A stretch of DNA of 51,423 bases from Candidatus Geothermarchaeota archaeon. GTDB lineage: Archaea; Thermoproteota; Nitrososphaeria; Geothermarchaeales; JDFR-13. The notes under the pieces were generated by a model. It ran no database searches. It was not told the DNA's origin and saw only the letters and a program-made list of their open reading frames with translations. This document shows positions 33,137 to 42,287 of this stretch, in pieces. Numbering within the stretch: the first letter of the stretch is position 1; each line of letters begins with the position of its first letter. A program made the position numbers and the translations under genes. The DNA lies in assembly GCA_015523725.1 (NCBI GenBank), contig WAJV01000086.1:1-51423 (forward strand), written 5' to 3'.

Positions 33137-34288
33137 ATGGATAATAATGTTGTAGTTGTTGGTTATGGTATGGTTCGGGTAGGGGAGTATTGGTATAAAG
33201 ATATTGTGTCTATTGGTGTGGAGGCGGCTGAGAGTGCGTTGGAGGCTGCTGGGAATCCTGATATTGATGCGTTTTATGTGGGTTCTGCATTGAGTTCGGC
33301 TCTTGGTATCCAAGGTAATGTTGGTCTTCATATTGCTGACGAGATTGGTTTGGATGATTTTATTGTTGAAACCATATCATCTGGCGGTGTGTCCTCGGGT
33401 CTTGCATTCATCAATGGACTTCATTATTTGGCGTCGAGACATGGTTATGTTTTAGTGGGAGGTGTTGAAAAGACTAGTGATAATTTGCCGACTGAGGTTT
33501 CGGAGGCGGTTTTGGTTGATTTGGATAGGAGGGTTATGAAGTATAGTGGTTTGACTGAAGCTGGGTTGGCTGCTATTTTGGCGCGTCTATATATGGAGCG
33601 TTACGGTGTTGATAGGAGTAAGATCACTCAGATATCTGTGTTGGATCATGAAAATGCTGTTGATAATCCTTATGCAATGTTTAGGAAGGCTGTTACTTTG
33701 GATATGGCTCTATCATCACCTATTGTGGCAGATCCATTAACTATATTTGATGTAAGTCCTTATGGTGATGGAGCAGCTTTTCTTGTATTGACTACTAAAG
33801 ATAGGGCTATTGAGGATGGTTTGAGGTATGTTGAGGTGGCTGGTTATGGATTTGCAAGGAATCGGGTTCCGATAAATTATAGGGAGGATATCCTCAGTTT
33901 TAGGGCGACTGCCAAGGCTGTTGGGGATGCTTTGGGTTCTGCAGGTATATCTTTGGATGATTTAGATATTATTGAGTTATTTGATTCATATTCTATCTCT
34001 GGATTATTGGCATTGGAAGGTATTGGTGTATGTGAATCTGGATCATCTGCAAACGAATTTTCTAGAGGGATGTTTAGGCGTGGGATGAGGCCATCAATTA
34101 ATACTTTTGGTGGTTTGAAGGCTAGGGGTTATCCTATAGGTGCTACAACCGCGTATCAGATTTCTGAGGCGGTTATTAGGCTATTGAGCGATTCTGATGA
34201 TTACAGTACGGCATTGATTCACTCGATGACTGGTTTTGATGATGAGGCTTTGGCAATTATTTTGAGGAGAGGTGGTTTGAATGCCTGA
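33137..34288 (+). CDS. Thiolase family protein lacking the usual catalytic Cys and His
   Basis: By position this is the acetoacetyl-CoA thiolase of the HMG-CoA synthase complex, and the fold is clear: VGGVEKTSD, NPYAMFRKAVT, DVSPYGDGAAFLVL and NTFGGLKARGYPIGATTAYQI. But the nucleophile segment reads ETISSGGVSSG (residues 78-88), where thiolases have ACASGG, and there is no Cys in the N-terminal half. The GHPxGATG histidine is Tyr at about 332. It could be a structural subunit or a lyase-like member similar to Ltp2-type aldolases. The ATG at 33137 has GGGGGTG six bases upstream. Confidence 0.88.
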   Translation: MDNNVVVVGYGMVRVGEYWYKDIVSIGVEAAESALEAAGNPDIDAFYVGSALSSALGIQGNVGLHIADEIGLDDFIVETISSGGVSSGLAFINGLHYLASRHGYVLVGGVEKTSDNLPTEVSEAVLVDLDRRVMKYSGLTEAGLAAILARLYMERYGVDRSKITQISVLDHENAVDNPYAMFRKAVTLDMALSSPIVADPLTIFDVSPYGDGAAFLVLTTKDRAIEDGLRYVEVAGYGFARNRVPINYREDILSFRATAKAVGDALGSAGISLDDLDIIELFDSYSISGLLALEGIGVCESGSSANEFSRGMFRRGMRPSINTFGGLKARGYPIGATTAYQISEAVIRLLSDSDDYSTALIHSMTGFDDEALAIILRRGGLNA

Positions 34289-34676
34289 GATAACTGAGTG
34301 GAGGGATAGGTTGTGGAGGTATAGGCTAGTAGGTTCTAAATGTTTGTCGTGTGGGGCTAGGTATTATCCTCCACGCAATAGTTCTTGTATCAAGTGTGGC
34401 GGTGAATTGGTGGATGTTGAATTGCCTAGGCGGGGTAAACTGCTTTCCTATACTGTCATTTATCAAGCACCTGGAATATATAGATTTGCCTCGCCTTACA
34501 TTGTAGGCTTTATTGAGCTTGAGGATGGGACTAGGTTGTTTGCTATGCTCACTGATGTCGAGCTGGATGAGGTTAAGGTTGGTATGGAGGTTGAGGCTAC
34601 ATTTAGAAAGCTCTATACATACGGTGATTCGGGGCACATTGTTTATGGTATTAAATTCAGGCCTCTAGTAACTTAG
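34281..34676 (+). CDS. DUF35 OB-fold/zinc-ribbon acyl-CoA-binding protein
   Basis: The N-terminal rubredoxin-like zinc ribbon CLSCGARYYPPRNSSCIKCG is followed by an OB fold (GKLLSYTVIYQAPGIYRFASPY, then GMEVEATF). In archaea DUF35 proteins bridge HMG-CoA synthase and thiolase and bind CoA esters, passing acetoacetyl-CoA on. A length of 131 is typical. It overlaps the thiolase-like gene by 8 bp and so completes the three-gene unit. Confidence 0.93.
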   Translation: MPEITEWRDRLWRYRLVGSKCLSCGARYYPPRNSSCIKCGGELVDVELPRRGKLLSYTVIYQAPGIYRFASPYIVGFIELEDGTRLFAMLTDVELDEVKVGMEVEATFRKLYTYGDSGHIVYGIKFRPLVT

Positions 34677-34677
34677 T

Positions 34678-35220
34678 TCATAGATTCTCTCTAGCATATG
34701 TTCGAAGCATCCACCTAATCTTTCCCAATAGATCTCTTCTTCTTGTTTCATTACCGTGATCCATAAACTCTATTTGGGATAATACCCCATTTTTTTCATC
34801 CATTGTATATATAAATCTCTTGCTGGGTTCTAATTCGCCTTTAGCCTCTCTCTCCAAGTCTTCTTCAAATAACTTGTCGAGTTCTCTCTTTATATAGGCT
34901 ACTAATTTATGATCTATTGGTATATTGGCTTCTAGAGATATATCTACAACAACTCTATCTAGATATATCTCTACCCAAGCTAGGGTCTTCCCCCTCCAGT
35001 TAAATAATGGTTCTCGTCTTATAGGTCGTTCAACGGTTCTCTCTTCAGGTTTCTCTTTTATTTCTATTGCGGGTTTGTAACTTATGTTTTCAATTAGTTT
35101 ATCAATGATTTTTAGGGTTAATTCCAATTCATCCAATTCTTCTTTTAAATTTTTGATCCTTTCCTCGATTTTCTCCCTCAACTCTACTATCTTCTCTATA
35201 TTTACCTCATCGCTACTCAT
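34678..35220 (-). CDS. Coiled-coil protein, unknown function
   Basis: A 180-residue acidic protein. Residues about 8-48 form a strong heptad coiled coil (EKIVELREKIEERIKNLKEE). A charged linker follows, then a globular C-terminal domain with TLAWVEIYLDRVVVDISLE and a basic end (GKIRWMLRTYARENL). I believe similar proteins occur in other crenarchaea but know no function. Its end lies one base from the DUF35 gene end. Confidence 0.72.
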   Translation of the reverse strand: MSSDEVNIEKIVELREKIEERIKNLKEELDELELTLKIIDKLIENISYKPAIEIKEKPEERTVERPIRREPLFNWRGKTLAWVEIYLDRVVVDISLEANIPIDHKLVAYIKRELDKLFEEDLEREAKGELEPSKRFIYTMDEKNGVLSQIEFMDHGNETRRRDLLGKIRWMLRTYARENL

Positions 35221-35306
35221 GTCTCATCAATATAAATAATTATGCATCTAAATTAGTATTCTTATTGTGTGAGTAGCATCCTCTAATTAATTTTTGGTAA
35301 GTGGGG

Positions 35307-36629
35307 TTACGTTAGAATATTTATTTTTTTGGTAAATTTGATCAGTTCCTCTTTCAATTCACCTGTAAAATCTTCTACTTCATATGTTATCTGTATGATT
35401 GGCTTATTTATATCGAGAATATTCGCTAGTCTAGTTGGTGTAGCTGATATTATATAATCTGCATCCAGTTCATTTAATAATTCTTCAAGTTCTTGTATCT
35501 GTTTTTTGCTATACCCTAATGCCGGGATAACTTCTTTCAAGTGTGGGTATTTACTAACTGTATCCTTAATTGTTCCTTTAAAATATGGTCTAGGATTAAT
35601 TATGTCTGCACCTTTTTCCTTTGCATATAAGTAAGCGGCTCCGAAACCCATTTCTCCATGAGTTACCGTTGGTCCATCCTCCACTATAGCTACTTTCTTA
35701 TGCTGGAGGTCGACATCTCTATCTGGGAAATATTTGATGGATATTGGTATTATCCTTGCTTTTTCATTGATTTCCCTGACTTTTTTCTCGGCTTTCTCGA
35801 CTAATTCTCTCGGTGCCGTATTTACCTTACTTATAACGACTATATCAGCTGCCCTGACATTTGTTTCTCCTGGATAATATGTATCGATATGCTCCCATCT
35901 ATATGGATCTACTACACATATATATAGGTCTGGCCTGATGAATGGATAGTCATTATTTCCTCCGTCCCATATCAATATATCATTCTCCGCCTCAGCCAGA
36001 TGTAGTATTTCTTCGTAATCTACTCCGCTATAGACGGTGAAGCCATTTATTATATGTGGTTCATAGTCCTCCCTCTCTTCGATAGTTACTTCATATCTAT
36101 CTAGATCTTCTAAAGTTGTAAATTTCTGTACCTTTTGTTTAACTAGGTCTCCATAAGGCATGGGATGTCTTATAATTCCTACTTTAAATCCCATTGATTT
36201 CAGCGTTTTTGATACATATCTTGTAGTGGGGCTTTTACCTGCACCGGTCCTCATGGCTGTTATGGCTACAACGGGTTTCTTTGACTTGATCATAGTGTCA
36301 TTTGGCCCGAGTAGATGGAATGAGACTCCCATGCTTTGCACTAGGGATGCCCGGTTCATTACATATGTGTGTGATACATCACTGTATGAAAAATATACAT
36401 CTGTTACGTTATATTCTTTAATTAATTGTGGCAGCATTCCTTCTGGATATATTGGAATTCCCTCTGGGTATTGAGGTCCAGCTAATTCTGGTGGATATCT
36501 ACGTTTCTCTATGAATGGAATTTGTGTTGCTGTAAATGCGACTACCTTGATATTTGGATTATTTCTAAAGAATACGTTGAAGTTGTGGAAATCTCTTCCC
36601 GCGGCACCCATTATTATTGCACGCCTCAT
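35307..36629 (-). CDS. cpgS: Cyclic 2,3-diphosphoglycerate synthetase
   Basis: Forms cyclic 2,3-diphosphoglycerate, a thermoprotectant, from 2,3-diphosphoglycerate and ATP; the family also includes related GTPase-like proteins. The N-terminal IIMGAAGRDFHNFNVFFR, AGPQYPEGIPIYPE, the P-loop TAMRTGAGKSPTTRY at about residues 125-139, IWDGGNNDYPFI and DPYRWEHIDTYYPGE are characteristic. A length of about 440 is right. The ATG at 36629 with GTGGTGAT upstream is preferred to GTG 36641. The product-specific role is inferred from family; many crenarchaea carry this homologue. Confidence 0.85.
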   Translation of the reverse strand: MRRAIIMGAAGRDFHNFNVFFRNNPNIKVVAFTATQIPFIEKRRYPPELAGPQYPEGIPIYPEGMLPQLIKEYNVTDVYFSYSDVSHTYVMNRASLVQSMGVSFHLLGPNDTMIKSKKPVVAITAMRTGAGKSPTTRYVSKTLKSMGFKVGIIRHPMPYGDLVKQKVQKFTTLEDLDRYEVTIEEREDYEPHIINGFTVYSGVDYEEILHLAEAENDILIWDGGNNDYPFIRPDLYICVVDPYRWEHIDTYYPGETNVRAADIVVISKVNTAPRELVEKAEKKVREINEKARIIPISIKYFPDRDVDLQHKKVAIVEDGPTVTHGEMGFGAAYLYAKEKGADIINPRPYFKGTIKDTVSKYPHLKEVIPALGYSKKQIQELEELLNELDADYIISATPTRLANILDINKPIIQITYEVEDFTGELKEELIKFTKKINILT

Positions 36630-36779
36630 GTTGATCACCACGTTACATTTAGATATTATAAATGGATTATCTGTTATAAATGTAACTATTTACTGATGAC
36701 ATAAAAATTATTTTTAGTTAGCTTGTAATTTTTAAAGGAGATTTTATAAATAGGGTTTGGATAAATGATAAATAAGTTG

Positions 36780-36802
36780 GGAGTCTAATGTTTACTGACT
36801 CC
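36780..36802 (-). terminator. Hairpin directly after alba
   Basis: GGAGTC and GACTCC arms of six bases, 11 bases apart, begin immediately after the alba stop codon on the minus strand. An AT-rich CAACTTATTTATC follows. It is a possible terminator or 3' end stabiliser of a highly expressed gene. Confidence 0.4.
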
Positions 36803-37084
36803 TTACTCCTTCTTCTTCAAGATAATCTCTATCGTAGACACTTTCCGTATGTTGGGTTCCTCGCCGACTTCTTCGGTGTCGATTTTGCAGCTGCTTACTT
36901 CAACCTTATCTTGGTATAGTCTTCTCTTAACTATTTCTGCTACATCTACCGCTTTTGATATCGCTTTTCCTCTTGCCCTGAGGATCACTTCGTCGGCTCC
37001 GGCGTCGAATTGTAGAAGTACTGCTAGGACATAGTTCATGACGGATTTTCGGCCTATGAAAATTACGTTGGTTTGTTCACTCAT
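36803..37084 (-). CDS. albA: DNA/RNA-binding protein Alba
   Basis: An abundant archaeal chromatin protein. NVIFIGRKSVMNYVLAVLLQF and VILRARGKAISKAVDVAEIVKRR are the Alba core; the first lysine of the usual GKKPVMNYV pair is Arg here. The length of 93 is typical. The ATG at 37084 has AGGTGAG upstream, so the GTG start in the ORF track is not needed. The next upstream gene on the strand is rpoK. Confidence 0.96.
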   Translation of the reverse strand: MSEQTNVIFIGRKSVMNYVLAVLLQFDAGADEVILRARGKAISKAVDVAEIVKRRLYQDKVEVSSCKIDTEEVGEEPNIRKVSTIEIILKKKE

Positions 37085-37160
37085 TACACTCACCTAAGTA
37101 ATTAATAAAATTATGATTATCCATTATGTTATAAATAAATAAAAATGAGTATATATTTGG

Positions 37161-37457
37161 CTATAGCTCTACTATTGAGTCCTCCTTTTCTGCCTCAATC
37201 AACCATTTTAGGGGGATGGGTTCAAAGTCTTCTTTAAAGGGTAATTTTCTTTTTATTGATAGCGGTAGAACACCCTCCTTTACTTCTCTTTCGGCAATCT
37301 CTATGGATGACATAGGCTTATCTACTTTTATGAAGGGTCTCGCGCCATAATCAATCTGTATAGCTCTTACACCAATGATTCTCGCTTTTTCAAATGCCGT
37401 GAGTCTAGGGGGGCCAATTGGAATCAATTTCTTATATTTAATTTTTTTATCTGTCAT
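37161..37457 (-). CDS. rpoK: DNA-directed RNA polymerase subunit K (Rpb6/omega homologue)
   Basis: The conserved core LTAFEKARIIGVRAIQIDYGARPFI, then IEIAEREVKEGVLPLSIKR, identifies RpoK, which helps assemble the polymerase. A crenarchaeal-type C-terminal extension (PLKWLIEAEKEDSIVEL) is present. The ATG at 37457 with GTGAT upstream is the most likely start. Confidence 0.95.
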   Translation of the reverse strand: MTDKKIKYKKLIPIGPPRLTAFEKARIIGVRAIQIDYGARPFIKVDKPMSSIEIAEREVKEGVLPLSIKRKLPFKEDFEPIPLKWLIEAEKEDSIVEL

Positions 37458-37585
37458 TTTCATCACTAAAATATGATTTTAATTTTTATGTTATTATGGG
37501 AGTGTACGGTAGTATTTAAACTTATTTATTGAACATTCTATTTAAATTATTACTTAACTCTGTTTATCAATCTGGTGCATCAGTG

Positions 37586-37954
37586 ATGTCTTTATATATT
37601 GATTATGAGGTTGATTTGGGTTCAGGGAAGAAGTTTATATTATCTTTATCGAAGTCTAGGGCTCTCCCAATTATTAATGAGTTGAATAGACGGGTTCCGA
37701 TTAAAACTTATGTGTTTAGGCGCGGGTCAAATATCTATATATATTTGGGTATTCGGAAGGGTGGCGTTTCCCAGGTAGCTTGTTCATTTGGAAAAGTGTT
37801 ATACGATGTTGTCCAAGATTGTCTAATGATATGTTTGAGTGATAAGAAAATTACCTCTAGAAAATTCATTGAGGTGGGCTCTGTTAAGGAAGGTATTGAG
37901 TTGGTTATGAGTATTGAGGATAGGGTCGATGTAACTATAAAGCGTTTAGGATGA
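37586..37954 (+). CDS. Cyclophilin-like fold protein (DUF369/DUF3830-type)
   Basis: About 122 residues of beta-rich sequence: YIDYEVDLGSGKKFILSLS, RALPIINELNRRVPIKTYVFRRGSNIYIYL. This matches the archaeal cyclophilin-like family, which lacks prolyl isomerase catalytic residues. ATG 37586 is preferred to TTG 37529, because a TTTAAA box at about 37515 would place transcription start after 37529. The 3' end overlaps the S25e gene by 9 bp on the opposite strand. Family call by eye. Confidence 0.6.
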   Translation: MSLYIDYEVDLGSGKKFILSLSKSRALPIINELNRRVPIKTYVFRRGSNIYIYLGIRKGGVSQVACSFGKVLYDVVQDCLMICLSDKKITSRKFIEVGSVKEGIELVMSIEDRVDVTIKRLG

Positions 37955-38254
37955 TACTGGTGCATATATTTCTACATCACGATGCTTTTCTAATAGTTCC
38001 AATAATCCTTCTTCCTTTAGTTTCCTAAGAAGTCTTCTCGCAATACTTATTCTAACCTCTCCCCTTCGAGCTAGCATAGATGGCGTTATATATCTTTGTT
38101 TTAGGATATATTTCTTTAGTTCATCTTCTTCTTTGGACGTTAAAAATCCTTTATAGATATCTCTCTTCTTTTCTTCCCCCTTTCTGGAGGATGAATCTCT
38201 ACGCATAGCCATCTTTTTTAACTTCGATATGGTAGGTTTCTTTGTTCCACCCAT
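37946..38254 (-). CDS. rps25e: 30S ribosomal protein S25e
   Basis: A basic 102-residue protein with a winged-helix core. The N-terminal KKPTISKLKKMAMRRDSS is lysine-rich, and ILKQRYITPSMLARRGEVRISIARRLLRKLKEEGLL is the conserved S25e DNA/RNA-binding helix region, ending VEIYAP. GGAGGTG precedes the ATG. S25e occurs in Thermoproteota-type archaea and eukaryotes but not in typical Euryarchaeota, which helps place the organism. Confidence 0.95.
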   Translation of the reverse strand: MGGTKKPTISKLKKMAMRRDSSSRKGEEKKRDIYKGFLTSKEEDELKKYILKQRYITPSMLARRGEVRISIARRLLRKLKEEGLLELLEKHRDVEIYAPVSS

Positions 38255-38375
38255 TTTTTACACCTCCAATATTCATTACACAATATAAACCTATGTTAAC
38301 TATATTAATTTAATTTTATTCTATTCTGGTTAATTTTCTTTATATACTGATTTTATGTAATTAAATAACACTGTA

Positions 38376-40133
38376 TTATTCAATCTTCCTTCTTTGTTGT
38401 TTAAACATCTCTATTAACTCTTTCTCTGTAGTAGCGTCTTCTGGACTTTTGTCATCCCTATATCTTCCTGTGAATCGTGGGAATCTTAGTGCTAATCCCG
38501 CTCCCTCCTGGAAAACATTGTATGCTGCTCTATGCACTGGGCTTAGTGTAATTTCGGCAGCCTGTATCTCGAGTACAATTTTAGGCTCAACCCAATAATC
38601 AGGCTCCATACCTGACTCCACTCTTGCTGGTCTTTTATCTCTCAATAATGGTTTTAATATCTTATTCATATATGCTATGTCTTCATCCTTAAATCCTGTC
38701 CCTACTTTACATACTGACCTAAATATATCATTATCTGGGTCATAAACTGCCATTAGGAAGCTACTTAGGTTTCCACCCTTTCTTCCCCTACCGTATAGTG
38801 CTCCTATAACCACTAGATCTAATGTGTCTACTAGTTCTGCTCTATAGTCTCTCTTTAGCTTTATCCAGAGCCATCCCCTTGCACCTGCTTGGTATATAGA
38901 TTCGGGTCCAGCGTTTTTAATTACTAATCCCTCACACCCATTTTCTATTGCTAGTAGGAAGAAGTCCCATAATTCTTTTACGTTTTTTGGATATATTAGT
39001 TCAGATGGCTTTATCCACTCCGATTCTTCGATAATTTCTTCGAGGATTTTTCTTCTTTCTGGGAATGGTTTTTTCATTAGGTTCTCTCCATTCAAGTAGA
39101 CTATATCAAATACCCTTAGTGTTACAGGTATCTCCTTTATCATTTTCTCTATGTCGTATTTTCTTTTCCTACGCATTAGTTCTTGGAATGGCCTGAATTC
39201 ACCGGTGTTTTTATCTATTGCCACTGCTTCTCCTTCTATTATGACTTTGTTTGCCTTGACTGATTTTTTCACCGTCTCAACTACATCTGGGAATTGGTAT
39301 GTAATGTTTTCCAGTCGTCTACTAAATATTAATACGTTATCCTGATCTTTGTGGATTTGCATTCTTTCACCATCGTATTTGAAGTCTGCGGCTAATTGTC
39401 CATTTGTTTTTTCCCATGCCTCCTCTGGGCTTTTAACTCTTTCAGCTAACATGGGTCTTACTGGTATCCCTAATTTAATATCTATTTTTTTCACTCCTTC
39501 TATTCCCTTCTCATAGGCTACTTTTGTTATATATCCTATGTCTGGAACCATATTGTATGCTTCCTCGAGCACTGGTTTATATTCTCTGCTCCCGAGGTGT
39601 ATTGAGAGTGCTTCTAAAAGTGTCATATCGGCGACTCCGATTCTCATTACACCTTCTGCTATCCTAGCTATATATCTTGCTTCGAGGCCGGATGCGTCTA
39701 CTAGTAGACTGGCCAACAGCCTTATTTTATCATTTATCGAGCCTTCGCCAGATGTTTTGGATATTTTGTCTAGAGTATCATATACTCTCTTAACGTTTAG
39801 TTCTGTTGTGAAGAGCGTCATTTGTCTTTTTTTCGATATGAAGTACTCGGCCACCTTTCCTATGTCACCCAATTCATTTAGTTTTGATTCCACTTGGTTG
39901 GCGTCATATCCAGATGCCATTGATATGCTTCGAATTATTAGTTTTTCACTCATACCGAGTTCTAGGCCTACATATGGTGGATGAATTTCCCCTAATACTA
40001 GATATGATACCATCGACGCTTCATCAGGGTCAGTAATTTTTTTGTATAATTCAGCCAATATAGCCATCATATCCAGTCTTGAACTAGTGTTTTCCAGTCG
40101 CTCGAAGTATGTTACTAACTCACTGAACTTCAA
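38376..40133 (-). CDS. lig: ATP-dependent DNA ligase
   Basis: The replicative and repair ligase. The nucleotidyl lysine is in FKYDGERMQIH (Lys252), with VIIEGEAVAID, FDIVYLNG, GCEGLVIKN and WLWIKLKRDY as motifs III to V. An N-terminal DNA-binding domain and C-terminal OB domain (VLEIQAAEITLSPVHRA) complete the 585-residue archaeal form. The start is TTG with GGTGA seven bases upstream. Confidence 0.97.
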   Translation of the reverse strand: MKFSELVTYFERLENTSSRLDMMAILAELYKKITDPDEASMVSYLVLGEIHPPYVGLELGMSEKLIIRSISMASGYDANQVESKLNELGDIGKVAEYFISKKRQMTLFTTELNVKRVYDTLDKISKTSGEGSINDKIRLLASLLVDASGLEARYIARIAEGVMRIGVADMTLLEALSIHLGSREYKPVLEEAYNMVPDIGYITKVAYEKGIEGVKKIDIKLGIPVRPMLAERVKSPEEAWEKTNGQLAADFKYDGERMQIHKDQDNVLIFSRRLENITYQFPDVVETVKKSVKANKVIIEGEAVAIDKNTGEFRPFQELMRRKRKYDIEKMIKEIPVTLRVFDIVYLNGENLMKKPFPERRKILEEIIEESEWIKPSELIYPKNVKELWDFFLLAIENGCEGLVIKNAGPESIYQAGARGWLWIKLKRDYRAELVDTLDLVVIGALYGRGRKGGNLSSFLMAVYDPDNDIFRSVCKVGTGFKDEDIAYMNKILKPLLRDKRPARVESGMEPDYWVEPKIVLEIQAAEITLSPVHRAAYNVFQEGAGLALRFPRFTGRYRDDKSPEDATTEKELIEMFKQQRRKIE

Positions 40134-40249
40134 TTTATATTCACCAAATATATGTTAGGTATATTTGAAAAAATAACTTTATTAGCCGACTTTTATTTGC
40201 ACTTTTAATTAAATGGTTATTGAGTTAGAAGTGTCCTGAGTCACAATTG

Positions 40250-40257
40250 TTTATAAA
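40250..40257 (+). promoter_or_regulatory. TATA box before the antiporter gene
   Basis: TTTATAAA inside the palindrome GTTTATAAAC lies 35-42 bp before the antiporter ATG. That leaves a short leader containing the GAGGT ribosome binding site. Confidence 0.45.
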
Positions 40258-40291
40258 CATAATTATGTTTTAGAGTTTATTTGAGGTAAAG

Positions 40292-41575
40292 ATGCAGGAG
40301 GAAGTATATGGTTTATTTCTGGCAGCGGCCGTTATTTTTGTCGGATTTTTGGGTGCTTTTCTTCTTAATAGGAAGAATATTCCAGATGCTATATTCCTAA
40401 TTGGATTTGGATATATATTGGGTCATTATTCTGGATGGCTTGATCCGAATCAGTTTTCAAGCATAGCTGGCTACATAGGTGCATTGGCGTTAATAGCTAT
40501 TATGTTTGAGAGTAGTTTAGATATAGATCTGAATGAATTGCTCATATCTGCTAAACCTGCCTTGATTATGGCTTTCGGAGGCTTTATTGTCTCTACTTTG
40601 GTAACATTTTTCATCCTTTATTATGGTTTCAATTTCTTTCCTGAGAATCCATTATACAGTATCTTAGTTGGAACTATTGTGGGTGGGGGTAGTGGCGCCG
40701 TCATAGCTAGTATTGCTCCTAGAATATCTATACCTAGTAGTCTTCAGCTTGCCCTAAGCCTTGAGAGTGTATTGACGGATGTTTTTGTTATAGTTTTTAC
40801 TCTGACTATTTTGTCTATAGTTAAGAATCAGGTTCTGGGTGGTACTACTGCGATATCGATACCTGATGTTGCAGGGCAGATTGCCGCTAAGTTCTCGACG
40901 AGCTTGGTATTAGGATTTATAGGTGGAATTATTTTATCTAATTTGATTTTTAGGTTCAAGAAAGAACAACATATTTATGTCATGACTTTTGCATATTTAA
41001 TAATGTTGTATGCTGGTGCGGAGTTTGTTGGTGGTAGTGGGGCTATTACTATATTAACTGCTGGGATAATCTTGGCTAATCTCGCTTATTTACCTCAATT
41101 TATGGCTGGGAGTAATATAGTTGATGTAGTAAGATATCAATTATTTAGCATGGAGTCCACACACGCGGAATTAACGTTATTAATTAGGGTTTTCTTTTTC
41201 GTCGAGGTTGGATTAATACTGGATTTAAGTAATGTTTTTCTGTTGATGGTTTCGCTTTTATTATCTTTCGCCTTATTGATTGCTAGATATCCATTGGCTT
41301 ACTATATTAGTCGAGGATTGGGTTTTCGGAGGAAGACTGGTATTGCCGCGTCGGTGGCAAGTGTTTTTTATGCTAGGGGTTTGGCGGCTGCTGTAATGGC
41401 TATCTTTGTTTCTCAGGCTACTGTTACTTCGGCTGGTTCGGAGGTGCCACTTGTCCCTCCGTCTATTAGTGCCTCTATATTAACGATAGCGTCAGCGGTA
41501 ATCTTATTTACGAATATTATATTGACTATAGGGGTTATTCTTCTAAAGGAGAAGGCTAAAGAACTTTTGATTTAG
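40292..41575 (+). CDS. Cation:proton antiporter (CPA superfamily)
   Basis: A 427-residue protein with about 12 membrane helices. MFESSLDIDLNEL, GGGSGAVIAS, LESVLTDVFVIVFTLTIL with its central acidic residue, and YARGLAAAVMAIF near the C-terminus are features of monovalent cation/proton antiporters of the NhaP/KefB group. Na+ or K+ in exchange for H+ is likely. It has no C-terminal TrkA domain. GAGGT precedes the ATG, and the gene stands alone. Confidence 0.92.
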   Translation: MQEEVYGLFLAAAVIFVGFLGAFLLNRKNIPDAIFLIGFGYILGHYSGWLDPNQFSSIAGYIGALALIAIMFESSLDIDLNELLISAKPALIMAFGGFIVSTLVTFFILYYGFNFFPENPLYSILVGTIVGGGSGAVIASIAPRISIPSSLQLALSLESVLTDVFVIVFTLTILSIVKNQVLGGTTAISIPDVAGQIAAKFSTSLVLGFIGGIILSNLIFRFKKEQHIYVMTFAYLIMLYAGAEFVGGSGAITILTAGIILANLAYLPQFMAGSNIVDVVRYQLFSMESTHAELTLLIRVFFFVEVGLILDLSNVFLLMVSLLLSFALLIARYPLAYYISRGLGFRRKTGIAASVASVFYARGLAAAVMAIFVSQATVTSAGSEVPLVPPSISASILTIASAVILFTNIILTIGVILLKEKAKELLI

Positions 41576-41637
41576 TTAATTCTAATGTATTAATTCTATT
41601 TATTCAGATTTTTTATAAAGAGTGGATTTGGGGACTA

Positions 41638-42210
41638 TCAGTAGTATATTAGACGAAGTTCCTCTAGTTCATTACGTAGTTTTTCTATTGCTGTATAGAT
41701 ATATTTTTCTCCTCTAGCTCCTGTACATACTATTTTCCCGCTGGCGAATAGGAGAATAACTACTTTTGGGTCTCTCATGCTATATATTAATCCAGGGAAT
41801 TCTTCTGGTTCATATATTGCAAATTCGAATGTTTCAGCAGCTTTTTCTAAGTCGATTAACCCTTTTAGATTCCCTGATGCAACTACATTCTCAATCTTTA
41901 CATTCGGTTTAGCGTCTTTTATGATTCTTTTTGATATTAATGTTTTTATTAGTTTATCTACTGCTTTGTATACGTCTTCCTCCGCTTTGGCGCCTGTTAT
42001 CACCATATTTCCAGATCCGAAAATTAATATAGCCGTTTTCGGTCTATTCAATCTGAACACAAGTCCTGGGAATCTTTTTGGATCATATTCCGCCTGGGGA
42101 ATTTTTTCTAGAATTCTCCTTAAATTTATTTCCTGATTTAGTTTTACTGTTGCTACCACATTTACTATCTTGATTTCCGGCTCTGGTCTAGGAATTAAAC
42201 CATCTGGCAT
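41638..42210 (-). CDS. tbp: TATA-binding protein
   Basis: General transcription factor recruiting TFB and RNA polymerase. Two imperfect repeats are visible (VNVVATVKLNQEINLRRI and VENVVASGNLKGLIDLEK), each with FPGLV/IY and a phenylalanine-containing stirrup (LIFGSGNMVITGAK and LLFASGKIVCTGAR). The length of 190 is standard. GAGGTGTGATTA precedes the ATG. Confidence 0.97.
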   Translation of the reverse strand: MPDGLIPRPEPEIKIVNVVATVKLNQEINLRRILEKIPQAEYDPKRFPGLVFRLNRPKTAILIFGSGNMVITGAKAEEDVYKAVDKLIKTLISKRIIKDAKPNVKIENVVASGNLKGLIDLEKAAETFEFAIYEPEEFPGLIYSMRDPKVVILLFASGKIVCTGARGEKYIYTAIEKLRNELEELRLIYY

Positions 42211-42287
42211 TAATCACACCTCATTAATCGATTGAAATGAAGATTAAGACTAGATAAAGTGAAATTTAAAATAGTATATAAATTAAT

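Noticed and set aside
39538-39984. 148-codon plus-strand ORF
   Set aside because: Antisense to the DNA ligase N-terminal domain; no independent support.
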